NCBI GenBank assembly: GCA_012038135.1
Contig: JAAVJQ010000007.1
Span: 152,467 to 216,466 of the forward strand
Length of the DNA stretch: 64,000 bases
Direction: 5' to 3'
DNA from: Salinimicrobium nanhaiense
GTDB lineage: Bacteria; Bacteroidota; Bacteroidia; Flavobacteriales; Flavobacteriaceae
Part shown: piece by piece, positions 33,548 through 43,098 of the stretch
Layout of the letters: each line of letters begins with the position of its first letter
Position numbering within the stretch: the first letter of the stretch is position 1
Position numbers and translations under genes: made by a program
The notes under the pieces: generated by a model
Databases searched by the model: none
Told to the model about the DNA's origin: nothing
Seen by the model: only the letters and a program-made list of their open reading frames with translations

Positions 33548-34219
33548 ATGAAAAGAATATTGCTACTACTGGTGATGCTCATTGGAGCCGTCACCTATGC
33601 ACAGGAACCACAAAACACTGTATCTGTAATTGGAACAGGAACCGTAAATATCGTTCCGGACAAGGTTTTGATCAACTCGCGGATTGAACATACCGGCAAG
33701 TCTGCCGTAGAAGTAAAAAAGCAGAATGATAAGGTGGTAAATGATGTGATCAAGTATCTGAAGTCCCAGGGAATTGCTTCGGAAAACATTCAAACCGAAT
33801 ATATTCGACTTAATAAGGAATTCAACTACAACACCAAGGATACTTTTTATTCGGCCAATCAGGCCATTTCGATCGAGCTTAAGGATCTGAAGAAGTATGA
33901 GGACATTATGAGTGGGTTACTAAATTCAGGTTTGAACAGGATCGACGGGATCGAGTTTATGACTTCCAAAAAAGAGGCCTTACAATCTGAAGCCAGGAAG
34001 AAAGCTGTTCTTGACGCACAGATGAAAGCAAGGGAATACGCTGAAGCTTTAGGTCAGAAAATTGGGAGAGCCACCAGAATTTCCGAAGTACAAACAGATC
34101 ATTATCAGCCGGTGTATCGGGTAATGGAAATGAAACAGGATAGTGCAGGACAGGAAACAATAGCTCCCGGCGAAATGGAGGTAAGGGTGAAGGTGAATGT
34201 GGATTTCCTGCTTCAGTAA
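33548..34219 (+). CDS. SIMPL-domain (DUF541) periplasmic protein
   Basis: This 223-residue protein has a signal peptide ending in AVTYAQ and the SIMPL fold, shown by VSVIGTGTVNIVPDKVLINSRIEHTG early on, by VVNDVIKYLKSQGIASENIQ and by ALQSEARKKAVLDAQMKAREYAEALGQKIG. Members are oligomeric periplasmic or outer-membrane associated proteins of unclear function, some linked to oxidative stress. It is probably co-transcribed with rhomboid, and a strong terminator follows. Confidence 0.88.
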   Translation: MKRILLLLVMLIGAVTYAQEPQNTVSVIGTGTVNIVPDKVLINSRIEHTGKSAVEVKKQNDKVVNDVIKYLKSQGIASENIQTEYIRLNKEFNYNTKDTFYSANQAISIELKDLKKYEDIMSGLLNSGLNRIDGIEFMTSKKEALQSEARKKAVLDAQMKAREYAEALGQKIGRATRISEVQTDHYQPVYRVMEMKQDSAGQETIAPGEMEVRVKVNVDFLLQ

Positions 34220-34237
34220 TTCCTAAATATGAGATAT

Positions 34238-34267
34238 AAAAAAAGGTGCCCCGTGGCACCTTTTTTT
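34238..34267. terminator. Bidirectional terminator
   Basis: GGTGCC (34245-34250) pairs with GGCACC (34255-34260) around a CCGT loop, with an A-run before and a T-run after. It serves the SIMPL gene and the convergent TlpA-like gene. Confidence 0.9.
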
Positions 34268-34286
34268 ATTCTCCATCGCAGGCTTG

Positions 34287-35411
34287 TTATTTTAGAAGCT
34301 CTCCTACTTTTTCTCCTAAAGCGGGTCCTCTAAGATCCTTCGCAACGATCTTTCCGTCTTTATCTAACAGAAAAGCTGCGGGGATAGCTCTGATTCCGTA
34401 TTCGGCAGCAATAGGATCCTGCCAAAACATCAAATTGGAAACATGGTTCCATTGGCCTAAATTGTCTTCTTCAATAGCTTTTAACCATTTATCCTTTTGT
34501 CCCGGGCGATCAAGGGAAACCTGGATGATATTGAAACCTTTGTCATGATATTCATTATACACCTTTACAATATTTGGATTTTCCACTCTACATGGACGGC
34601 ACCATGCTGCCCAAAAGTCGACCAAGGTTACTTTTCCCAAAACATCCTTTAATGCGAGTTCCTCACCTTCCGGGGTTGGTGCGCTAAAAGCGGGAGCCGG
34701 GCTGCCAATATCTGTCTTGCTCATGCGGTCAAGACTGGTCTTAAAAGTTTGCGCAAGGGGAGATTGTTTGATCTCAGGATTTAATTGTTCATAAAGATCT
34801 TTCATTTCTGAAGAGGAAAAAGCCTTTGTATTTAACATATCCTGGAGGATCATTACTGAAACTATGGAACCGGGATTATTCCTTATGAGTTCCTTTTTCG
34901 AATTTTTATCCTCTTCGAAATATTGCTTCTGGGAATTTTCCAGAGATTTTAAGGTAGAAGTATCCTGAGCCTGATAAGCTTCACGCATTGAATTTCTTGC
35001 TTCAGTCATACGCACATTGTTCTTCCTTACATCACTTAAATAGGAGTAGAGCACTTCATTGTCCTTACCGCCGGAAACTTTCGATGCGTATAAACTGTCG
35101 GGATAGACTTCAAAGCTAATAGGAGTATTATCAGCAATAAACAGCACATTGCCTCGTGTGCCTTCAACATTCAAAAAGCTTATTGTGGGCTTCTCTTTTT
35201 CCGGTAGATCTAGTTCAAATTTTCCATCCTTCACCACTGCAGTATCTACAGGTATAGCCTGTGTGTTGGTGTCATTGAGTTCAGAAATAATGATCTGTTG
35301 GCCTTCGGATGCATTATTAACTGTTCCGCTTATTTGATAACCCTGATCGGCTGAATTTTCACAGGCTCCAAAAAGGGCAATTGAAGCAACCAATAAAATA
35401 TTTCGTATCAT
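34287..35411 (-). CDS. TlpA-like thioredoxin lipoprotein with DUF4369 domain
   Basis: The 374-residue lipoprotein has signal SIALFGAC. About 25-120 form a DUF4369 domain (ISGTVNNASEGQQIIISELN). A helical linker follows, and then a TlpA/AhpC-type thioredoxin domain (about 235-374) with the active site WAAWCRPCRVENP. DUF4369 plus TlpA is a standard Bacteroidota combination for periplasmic thiol-disulfide exchange. It is a single-gene unit. Confidence 0.9.
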   Translation of the reverse strand: MIRNILLVASIALFGACENSADQGYQISGTVNNASEGQQIIISELNDTNTQAIPVDTAVVKDGKFELDLPEKEKPTISFLNVEGTRGNVLFIADNTPISFEVYPDSLYASKVSGGKDNEVLYSYLSDVRKNNVRMTEARNSMREAYQAQDTSTLKSLENSQKQYFEEDKNSKKELIRNNPGSIVSVMILQDMLNTKAFSSSEMKDLYEQLNPEIKQSPLAQTFKTSLDRMSKTDIGSPAPAFSAPTPEGEELALKDVLGKVTLVDFWAAWCRPCRVENPNIVKVYNEYHDKGFNIIQVSLDRPGQKDKWLKAIEEDNLGQWNHVSNLMFWQDPIAAEYGIRAIPAAFLLDKDGKIVAKDLRGPALGEKVGELLK

Positions 35412-35529
35412 TTTTACATTTTTGACAAAATTAATTAACCTCGATAACCTATAGGGAATTATAAGATAAATAATTGTTAATATGTGGAAAGGGAGCAGTC
35501 CTGGTACTAAAATGAATTAATTTTAACAT

Positions 35530-37977
35530 ATGAAGCAACAAAAGGAATTTCCTCTCGATCTCAGGATAAGTTTTCAAAAGATAATAGCAGAATACCGAAA
35601 GCAGCTGGAGGTTGAACCCAGTAATATTTCAAGAGAATATATTGAAAAGGTCCTGGAATATATTTCTTCCTTCCCGGCTTTGATTGAAGGTATCGAGAAC
35701 ACAGAAGATCTGGTAAAGCTGAAAGACCCGATAAGAATCTTAATGAAAGACCTTTTTCCGGAAATTCTTTCTGAAAACCAGATCAAGGCTATTTCTATTC
35801 CGTTTCATAACCTCATATTTAATTCCACAAAGAAATTTAGGGAGATACTCGAGTGCGCAGGGGAAGATTTTTCCCTGTCTATGAGAAATTTAAATGAAGA
35901 CCTCGATTACATTTTTGGTTGTATTCTTATCCTTAATACCTATTACGGGTATGATATAGATTTCTCAAGACCCCTCTACTACGATATACCCGATTCAAAT
36001 GGGATCATACGGCATTTTAGGATAGACCTTAATTCCGATTTTGTAGATATAGAGCCCGGAGAAGGGCATAAGGAGATCACGGAAAGCGATGTTGACCTTC
36101 TCATTCAGAATATAGAGGATGTAAAGCTATGGAAAGAAAAGTTTCCACCCAGGAGCTGGATATTTAAAGGCTTTACCATAATATCTCTTACAGATGTCAC
36201 TGTAGATGACGCTATTTCTGATCTCAAGACGACGCTACTTCAGCAAAATACTTCCGGCCGGGAAGAAATGGAAAAATTTGAAGAGATCTTCAAATCTATT
36301 TATAAGATCCCAAATCTAAGAGTGGGATTCACCACGTACAACGAGCAGGATTCAAAGTTTGAAAAAATGATGGGAAACCGTGCTCCCAGTTTTATGCTTA
36401 GAAATGAAAAAGAGATAGATTGTCGTGCCGCACTTGATGAAGAAGCTTATAAAAGGCTGGTGGTGGATCATAACTACTTTAGCATACCTAATGTTGATCT
36501 TTTTGCTGAAAATACTTCAGCCAATTTCCTTGCTGAATCTTTAAAAGCAGAAAAGGTAAAAAGTGCCATTATAGCTCCCATTGCCAAAAATGATAGTTTA
36601 TTAGGGGTCCTGGAATTGATATCTTTTCAGAAGAATGTACTCAACAGTGTCAATGCGACGAAACTTGAAGATATACTTCCTTTTATAGTAACCGCAGTAG
36701 AGCGCAGTAAAACCGAATTTGAGAACAGGGTGAAAGCGGTGATTCAAAGTGAATGTACTTCCATTCATCCAAGTGTGCTATGGATCTTTGAAAAAGAGGC
36801 AAGAAAATTCATCAAGGATCTTGATGAAGATGGATTGGCTTCTTTTAAAGACATTACTTTTCCCGATGTTTTTCCCCTTTATGGGGAGATAGATATCGTT
36901 GCATCTTCCGAAGCAAGAAATGAAGCAATTCAGAAGGACTTGCTGGACCAGCTCGAAAACATCAGGAAGATCATTAATGCGGCGAAGGAAGTGGAAAGCC
37001 TGAATATTTATGATCAGGTAGAATTCCGGATTACCCAATTTGAAGAAGAACTTTCAGATAATCTTAATGCTTCAAGTGAACAAAAGGTATTCAACCTGCT
37101 TCAGAGGGAAATCGATCCGGTAATGGCTCATGTCGAGAAGCAGACTCCGCAGCTCAAGAACATGGTGAAAGATTACCGGAAGAACATAAATTCAGAAACA
37201 GGGATCATCTATAATCACCGCAAGAATTACGATGAAGCGGTACAGCAGATCAATCGTACGATGGCGAGGTATATTGACAGGAAACAGGTTGACGCTCAAA
37301 TGATATATCCTCATTATTTTGAAAGATACAAGACCGATGGGGTGGAGCATAATATTTATATAGGTGCTTCCCTTACCAATAGCCGGATCAAACCTTTTGA
37401 CGAGGTCTATCTCTATAATTTGAGGTTATGGCAGCTCACCACCATGTGCGAAATGGAAAACAGGTTCTACCAGATCCAGGAGAACATGCCTTTGAAGCTG
37501 GAAGCCGCTTCTTTGATCCTGGTTTATAACAGTACTTTATCCATTAGATACCGCATGGATGAAAAACAATTTGACGTGGACGGAACTTATAATGCCAGGT
37601 ATGAGATCATCAAGAAGAGAATTGATAAAGCCAATGTAAAAGGTTCTGATGAACGTATTACTCAAAAAGGTAAAATTGCGATAGTGTATTCCAACCGTCG
37701 TGATGAAAGGGAATATTTAAGGTATATCAAGTACCTGCAGGCAAAGAAATACCTGGGAGATAAGGTCGAAATGCTTGAACTGGAAGATGTACAGGGAGTT
37801 ATAGGGCTAAAGGCAATTAGAGTAAATATCCTCTATTACCTGCCCGATGAAAATAATACCGATCAGGTCTTCACCTATGATGATCTGGAAAAGGTTTTAG
37901 ACCAGATAGTAGGTCACAATAAAACTGAGGACAGTGAGGATGATTCCTATCATGAAGATCGTGTAAGTAATTCTTAG
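35530..37977 (+). CDS. Large GAF-domain protein of unknown function
   Basis: This 815-residue cytoplasmic protein has no signal peptide or membrane segment. A helical N-terminal part (about 1-250) is followed by a GAF-like segment at about 265-400 (SAIIAPIAKNDSLLGVLELISFQKN). A long helical region with coiled-coil character (about 480-590) and a C-terminal part with YIGASLTNSRIKPFDEVYLYNLRLWQL complete it. No output domain such as a kinase or cyclase is recognisable. The last 81 bases overlap, on the opposite strand, the coding region of the HD-PycTM gene. Confidence 0.7.
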   Translation: MKQQKEFPLDLRISFQKIIAEYRKQLEVEPSNISREYIEKVLEYISSFPALIEGIENTEDLVKLKDPIRILMKDLFPEILSENQIKAISIPFHNLIFNSTKKFREILECAGEDFSLSMRNLNEDLDYIFGCILILNTYYGYDIDFSRPLYYDIPDSNGIIRHFRIDLNSDFVDIEPGEGHKEITESDVDLLIQNIEDVKLWKEKFPPRSWIFKGFTIISLTDVTVDDAISDLKTTLLQQNTSGREEMEKFEEIFKSIYKIPNLRVGFTTYNEQDSKFEKMMGNRAPSFMLRNEKEIDCRAALDEEAYKRLVVDHNYFSIPNVDLFAENTSANFLAESLKAEKVKSAIIAPIAKNDSLLGVLELISFQKNVLNSVNATKLEDILPFIVTAVERSKTEFENRVKAVIQSECTSIHPSVLWIFEKEARKFIKDLDEDGLASFKDITFPDVFPLYGEIDIVASSEARNEAIQKDLLDQLENIRKIINAAKEVESLNIYDQVEFRITQFEEELSDNLNASSEQKVFNLLQREIDPVMAHVEKQTPQLKNMVKDYRKNINSETGIIYNHRKNYDEAVQQINRTMARYIDRKQVDAQMIYPHYFERYKTDGVEHNIYIGASLTNSRIKPFDEVYLYNLRLWQLTTMCEMENRFYQIQENMPLKLEAASLILVYNSTLSIRYRMDEKQFDVDGTYNARYEIIKKRIDKANVKGSDERITQKGKIAIVYSNRRDEREYLRYIKYLQAKKYLGDKVEMLELEDVQGVIGLKAIRVNILYYLPDENNTDQVFTYDDLEKVLDQIVGHNKTEDSEDDSYHEDRVSNS

Positions 37978-39087
37978 AAGATAATACTTCCTGTTTAGTA
38001 CCACTCCTAACATGTATAGATCTTTCATTAGAGATTCATAGACATCTGTCCGGTTATTGAGGATCTCGTGCATTGCCCACTCGAACTGCTCGTAAGGCAT
38101 CCGGTGAAAATTACCGAAGAAGAGCACATTCACATCTCCGTTTTTTACCTGTTCCCGGGTAAATTCGCCCGAAGTTACATTTGGACGCGTAGACATAATT
38201 GCGCCAATGATCGACGCCACACTAAAGAGCATTAAAATAAAAGTTGGGATCATCACTGTTGTACCTGCATCAACAGGAGCTGTAAGATCTGGGATGAGAT
38301 TGGCAATAGCGAGCGAAATAATTATGGCATTTACAGAAAGCAGGATGTTGGCCTTTGTATCGGCAATATCACTTAATTTTAGATGATTCCTCATAGTTAC
38401 CCTAAAAAGGGTCTGTATTCCGCGATCAGGGCTTTTATCCTTATATTTTACTTTTAGACGCGCTTTGGCTTCCTCTTTTGCCAGCTTCTTTCTTGCCTTA
38501 CCTTGTCTTTCCAGAAGCTCATAAAGATTCTTGTCCTTTTGTTCCTTCCAGTTTTGTTTGGCATACTCTGTATAGTACTGGTGCTTGGTGGTAAACAAGT
38601 CTATATTTTGTTTGACCCACTCTCTATCGCTAAAGTTTTTGATCTTTAACAGCTTGAGTTCCTGGCGCAGAAATTCACTGGTTTCTTCAAAGTAATCTTT
38701 GGCTAAATGAGAAGTGTCGGCATCTTTCATGATTTCTTCTAAAACATCCTGAGGTTCAGCATGCATACGGGTGGCAAGGATACAACGAGAAACAGTTTCA
38801 ATTGTTTCTGAATCGGTATTGTTTTGCTGTAACCACTCTTTTGCTATCTCAACACTTTCTTCTTCGTGACCGGCGTATTTCCTTGTGTATCCTGTATCAT
38901 GAAGCCAGGCGGCAAGCAGAAGTGCCTCTTCCTGTTTAACACTTATTTGAGATTTTTCAATTAATTCTTTACTACTTTTAACTACCCTCTGAGTGTGCTT
39001 ATAATTATGGTAGATGAAGGTATTGGGAAGTTCTTTGCTGAATAGGTCCTGAACAAAATTTGCTGTTTTCTCAACAAGAGGTGTCAT
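37897..39087 (-). CDS. HD-domain protein fused to a PycTM (Pycsar effector-type) membrane domain
   Basis: In this 396-residue protein, about residues 20-135 are an HD phosphohydrolase domain with all metal ligands (H31, H63-D64 in LHDTGY, D122/D124 in KDADTSHL). A charged helical linker (about 150-222) follows. About 225-396 match the PycTM/DUF5706 domain: RNHLKLSDIADTKANILLSV, membrane spans at about 248-264, 279-297 and 372-394, and VLFFGNFHRMPYEQF. PycTM domains act as membrane-disrupting effectors in Pycsar anti-phage systems. The HD-fused form is common in Bacteroidota and has no proven role. No cyclase is next to it. Confidence 0.85.
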   Translation of the reverse strand: MTPLVEKTANFVQDLFSKELPNTFIYHNYKHTQRVVKSSKELIEKSQISVKQEEALLLAAWLHDTGYTRKYAGHEEESVEIAKEWLQQNNTDSETIETVSRCILATRMHAEPQDVLEEIMKDADTSHLAKDYFEETSEFLRQELKLLKIKNFSDREWVKQNIDLFTTKHQYYTEYAKQNWKEQKDKNLYELLERQGKARKKLAKEEAKARLKVKYKDKSPDRGIQTLFRVTMRNHLKLSDIADTKANILLSVNAIIISLAIANLIPDLTAPVDAGTTVMIPTFILMLFSVASIIGAIMSTRPNVTSGEFTREQVKNGDVNVLFFGNFHRMPYEQFEWAMHEILNNRTDVYESLMKDLYMLGVVLNRKYYLLRITYTIFMIGIILTVLSFIVTYYLV

Positions 39088-39142
39088 TTAGTAGAAATTA
39101 GGTTTAAGCCAAATTACAAAAAAATCCCCCCACTAATTTTGT

Positions 39143-42100
39143 ATGAAAAAAAATAACATATTTCTAACACTAGCATTATTAGCAGTACTTACAGGCTGTT
39201 CCCCCACAATAAATCAGGTGAAATATGCTAAAGGAGCACCTACTGAAAATTTTGGTTATCCACAGGATAAAAAAATTGAAAAATCCTTTTATTTATTAGG
39301 TGACGGAGGATATTCACCCCCCGGCGGATCCTCGGAAGCACTGCTTGCCTTTAAGACCTATATAGATTCTGTCAAACAAATTGGGAATTACACAATTTTC
39401 TTGGGAGATAACGTGTATCCTGCGGGCCTGGTAGCCGAAGACCATCCCGAGAGGGAACTCATGGAGTACCGTCTGGATGCACAAATAGATGCTGTTGAAA
39501 ATTATGATGGCAATTTATTTTTTGTGCCCGGGAACCATGACTGGTATGGGGAAGGACTTGTTGGTTTAAAACGACAGGTCGAATATCTGCGTACAAAATT
39601 GGAACAGGATGAGGTATTTTATCCCGAACCCGGCTGCGGATTGGCTTCTATAGAAGTAAGTGACAATATTCAGATCCTGGTCGCCGAATCCCAGTGGTTC
39701 CTCGAAAATTGGGACGAACATCCAAAGATCAATGATGATTGTAATATTAAAACCCGGGAAGCTTTTTTTCAGGAGATAGACAGTGAATTAAAGAAGAACC
39801 AAACCAAGACAGTGATTTTTATCATTCACCATCCTCTTTACACCAACGGTCTTCACGGAGGAAAATTTGCACTAAATAATCACCTTTTTCCTACCCAGAG
39901 AAAATTACCCCTTCCAATTCTTGGAACCATAGCCAACTTTCTTAGAACGACCGGGGGTGTGACAAGTACCGATCTTCAGAATGAGCGCTATAAAGGAATG
40001 AGAAAACGAATTGAAACCATAGCCGGCCGCTGGGGTAACGTGATCTTTGCTTCGGGACACGATCATTCCCTTCAATATATCGAGCATGAGGAGATCAAAC
40101 AAATTGTGTCAGGATCTGCTTCCAAAGCCTCCTATGTAGGTTTGAGAAATGACGGATTATTTGCATATTCCGGACAGGGTTTTGCCACTGTTGATGTTTT
40201 TGAAGACGGCTCTTCCTGGGCCAGTTTTTACGGAAGTGAAGGCAACAAACCTAAGTTGCTCTATCAAAAGGAAGTTATTAAAGCCCCGGAACCTTTTAAT
40301 ACTGATACTCTAAAAACGACATTTCCACCTACAGTTTATGCTTCAGTATATGAGCCGAGGGATACAACGGTTTCTGAAGTTTATGAAAGCATCTGGGGGG
40401 ACAGGTATCGTGACCTTTACGGAACTTTAATCGAAGCGCCTGTTGCGGTTCTTGATACCTTATATGGGGGACTAACCGTGGAAAGAGCCGGGGGAGGCCA
40501 TCAAACCCGCTCCCTGCGGTTAAAAGATAGTGAAGGCAGAGACTATAATATGAGAGCACTTGAAAAAAGTGCAGTGCAATTTCTTCAAACCGTAGCTTAC
40601 AAGGATACCCCGGTGGAAACCAAATTTGAGAATACTTTAGCAGAAGATATTATCAGGGATTTCTATACCTCTGCACATCCTTATACTTTTTTGGCGATTC
40701 CAACGCTTTCGAAGGCAGCGGGAATTTATCATACAAATCCGCAGGTGTTTTATGTGCCGAAGCAAAAAGCTTTGGGAGATTATAACAGGGAATACGGAGA
40801 TGAATTATACATGATCGTAGAGCGCCCCGAAGAAGGTTGGAAAGACCATGAAACCTTTGGTAGTCCAAATCATGATATTGAAAGTACCTCCGGAGTATTT
40901 GAACGCCTGCGAAGAGATGAAAAATATAGATTAGATGAGCCGGAATATATAAAGGCCCGTATGTTTGATATGTTAGTTGGAGATTGGGACAGGCATGAAG
41001 ACCAGTGGAGATGGGCAGAATTTGAAGATGAGGAAGGAAATCGTCTTTTTAAACCCATTCCAAGGGATAGAGACCAGGTGTTTTCAAATTTCGATGGTGC
41101 CTTCTTTAATACCTTAAGAGGACTAACAGGATTTGCCAATCAATTCGCAGTTTACGGTGATGACATAAAGAATATCCAATGGTTTAATTCTGCAGCTGTA
41201 GGCCTTGATAGAAGCCTTATTCAGAATGTAGGCAGGGAAGAGTGGCTTAAGCAGGCGAAGTTTCTTCAGGAGCAAATCACAGATGAAGTTATAGAAGAAG
41301 CCTTCAGTAAACTTCCGAAGGAAACCATGGGAGAATCAACAGACAGGATCATAAGCAGCCTTAAAGGCAGAAGAGACAATCTTGTGGATATAGCCAGCAG
41401 GTACTATGATTACTTTGCTAAAGTGGCGATCATTTCGGCAACAGACAAGGATGATCATTTAGATATTCAACGCCTTGCTGACGGAAAGACCCGGGTAGCA
41501 ATTTACAGGATTAAAGATGGAGAAAAAGCAGAGGTTGTAAGTGACAAAACCTATGATTCAAATTACACAAAAGAAATGTGGATCTATGGACTCGATGATG
41601 ATGATATATTTGAAGTTACAGGAAATGGACCGGCAAAAATAAGGATTAGGATCATTGGTGGTCAAAACAATGATATCTACAGGATCAAAAATGGTAAAAA
41701 CATCAAGGTTTATGACCATAAAACTTTACCCAACACCGTAGAGATCAATGATGGGGCCGATTTTAATTTTACCGATAAATATGACGTAAATGTATTTGAC
41801 AAGGATCGCCGAATCTATACCACCAGTGCAATTTTACCGGCAGTAGGCTATAATCCCGATGATGGCTTTCAGGTAGGAATTAGTGGAAGTTATACCACCT
41901 ACGGCTTTAGAAAAAATCCATTCACGGCCCAACATAAAATTAGAGGAGGTTATTATTTTGCTACTCAAAGTTTTGATCTTAGTTACCAGGGAGAATTTGC
42001 TCACGTGTTTGGAGATTATAATTTCCTGCTGGGAGCACATTTTACAAACCCCAGCTACACCCATAATTTCTTTGGAATGGGGAATGAAACCATTAATCCC

Positions 42101-42862
42101 GAAGAAGATTTAGGCAAGGATTTTAACAGGGTGAGAATAAGCAGAATAGGAGGAGAGGCCGGAATAAATAAAAGGACCCCATTTGGTCGGTACTACGAGC
42201 TAATGGCCTCTTTTGAAGGTGTGCAGATAGAAGAAACCCCGGACAGGTTAATTTCTGAAACTTTCCCTGCAGATGCTGAAATATTTGACTGGCAATATTT
42301 TGCCGGCCTGGAGGCCCTGTTTAGGTATGAGAGTTATGATGATATTTTGAACCCTACAAACGGATTGAAATTTGAATTCGTTGCCGGCGGAAAAATGAAT
42401 ACTGCTGAAACTGACAAAACCTACGCCTATTTTAATCCTTACTTGGAATTTTACAGGGCAGTAGTCAGGAACCGGAAACTGGTTGTAAATTCCCGGTTTA
42501 ATGCTGAGATCCTGATGGGGGATGATTTTGAATTCTACCAGGCAGCTTCACTAGGTGGCCTTCAAAGCCTTAGAGGATACAGGGAGCAAAGATTCATAGG
42601 AGAAAGCGCTTTTTCCTGGGGTACAGATCTTAGATACAGCTTTAATGAATTTAAAACCTCTTTTCTCCCTTTTCAGATTGGTGTTTTCGCCGGATATGAT
42701 GTGGGTAGAGTTTGGCTCGACGGTGAAGAAAGTAATGACTGGCACGATAACTATGGCGGCGGATTTTGGATCACCGGGGCAGATGCTGTATGGGCTAAAT
42801 TCAACCTCTTCACAGGAGGGGAAAAACCCAGATTCAGCTTTAGTTTAGGAGTGAATTTCTAA
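39143..42862 (+). CDS. Giant lipoprotein: calcineurin-like phosphoesterase, kinase-like middle domain, outer-membrane barrel
   Basis: The 1239-residue protein has lipoprotein signal LAVLTGC. About 45-345 are a metallophosphoesterase with all motifs (GDGGY at 53, GDN at 88, GNHDWY at 130, HH at 229, GHDHS at 305). About 440-670 contain GGGHQTRSLRLKDSEG, YNMRALEKS, then DMLVGDWDRHEDQWRW (609-624) and PIPRDRDQVF (638-647), a layout that recalls Fam20/HipA-type atypical kinases. About 880-1239 form a surface-antigen/BamA-like beta-barrel ending in GVNF. It probably sits in the outer membrane. The gene is a single unit with its own terminator. Confidence 0.75.
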   Translation: MKKNNIFLTLALLAVLTGCSPTINQVKYAKGAPTENFGYPQDKKIEKSFYLLGDGGYSPPGGSSEALLAFKTYIDSVKQIGNYTIFLGDNVYPAGLVAEDHPERELMEYRLDAQIDAVENYDGNLFFVPGNHDWYGEGLVGLKRQVEYLRTKLEQDEVFYPEPGCGLASIEVSDNIQILVAESQWFLENWDEHPKINDDCNIKTREAFFQEIDSELKKNQTKTVIFIIHHPLYTNGLHGGKFALNNHLFPTQRKLPLPILGTIANFLRTTGGVTSTDLQNERYKGMRKRIETIAGRWGNVIFASGHDHSLQYIEHEEIKQIVSGSASKASYVGLRNDGLFAYSGQGFATVDVFEDGSSWASFYGSEGNKPKLLYQKEVIKAPEPFNTDTLKTTFPPTVYASVYEPRDTTVSEVYESIWGDRYRDLYGTLIEAPVAVLDTLYGGLTVERAGGGHQTRSLRLKDSEGRDYNMRALEKSAVQFLQTVAYKDTPVETKFENTLAEDIIRDFYTSAHPYTFLAIPTLSKAAGIYHTNPQVFYVPKQKALGDYNREYGDELYMIVERPEEGWKDHETFGSPNHDIESTSGVFERLRRDEKYRLDEPEYIKARMFDMLVGDWDRHEDQWRWAEFEDEEGNRLFKPIPRDRDQVFSNFDGAFFNTLRGLTGFANQFAVYGDDIKNIQWFNSAAVGLDRSLIQNVGREEWLKQAKFLQEQITDEVIEEAFSKLPKETMGESTDRIISSLKGRRDNLVDIASRYYDYFAKVAIISATDKDDHLDIQRLADGKTRVAIYRIKDGEKAEVVSDKTYDSNYTKEMWIYGLDDDDIFEVTGNGPAKIRIRIIGGQNNDIYRIKNGKNIKVYDHKTLPNTVEINDGADFNFTDKYDVNVFDKDRRIYTTSAILPAVGYNPDDGFQVGISGSYTTYGFRKNPFTAQHKIRGGYYFATQSFDLSYQGEFAHVFGDYNFLLGAHFTNPSYTHNFFGMGNETINPEEDLGKDFNRVRISRIGGEAGINKRTPFGRYYELMASFEGVQIEETPDRLISETFPADAEIFDWQYFAGLEALFRYESYDDILNPTNGLKFEFVAGGKMNTAETDKTYAYFNPYLEFYRAVVRNRKLVVNSRFNAEILMGDDFEFYQAASLGGLQSLRGYREQRFIGESAFSWGTDLRYSFNEFKTSFLPFQIGVFAGYDVGRVWLDGEESNDWHDNYGGGFWITGADAVWAKFNLFTGGEKPRFSFSLGVNF

Positions 42863-42868
42863 AAGGAC

Positions 42869-43093
42869 TTACAGAATAATTTTGAACCCTTCCGCAGTTA
42901 TTTGGAAGGGTTTTTCTTTTTTGAATAATGGTTGCTGGTTTTCTGAAGCTTCAGAAATACTTAGAATTACCTTTGAAAGAACTAACAACTCTTCCACTTC
43001 TGATTTATGATCGTAGGTGAATCTTTCCGAAGTGCTCTTGTTCTTCGATTGACCTTTTAGCAAGAACAGCTTTTCAACAGAACCAGAGATCAA
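42869..43093 (-). CDS. Possible small protein (74 aa) behind mscS
   Basis: The frame starts six bases after the mscS stop on the same strand and encodes 74 charged residues (MISGSVEKLFLLKGQSKNKS at the start) without a known domain. Its last codons coincide with the terminator of the opposite gene. Position supports it as the last gene of the Dps-MscS unit, but no family is recognised, and it could be a chance frame. Confidence 0.3.
   Translation of the reverse strand: MISGSVEKLFLLKGQSKNKSTSERFTYDHKSEVEELLVLSKVILSISEASENQQPLFKKEKPFQITAEGFKIIL
42885..42915 (+). terminator. Terminator of the giant lipoprotein gene
   Basis: AACCCTTCC (42885-42893) pairs perfectly with GGAAGGGTT (42904-42912), and a T-rich tail follows. 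Confidence 0.88.
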
Positions 43094-43098
43094 AAGAA

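Noticed and set aside
39134..39141. TAATTTTG as promoter of the giant lipoprotein gene
   Set aside because: It ends one base before the ATG, and the signal peptide needs that ATG. The match is probably chance, and the true promoter must be further upstream.
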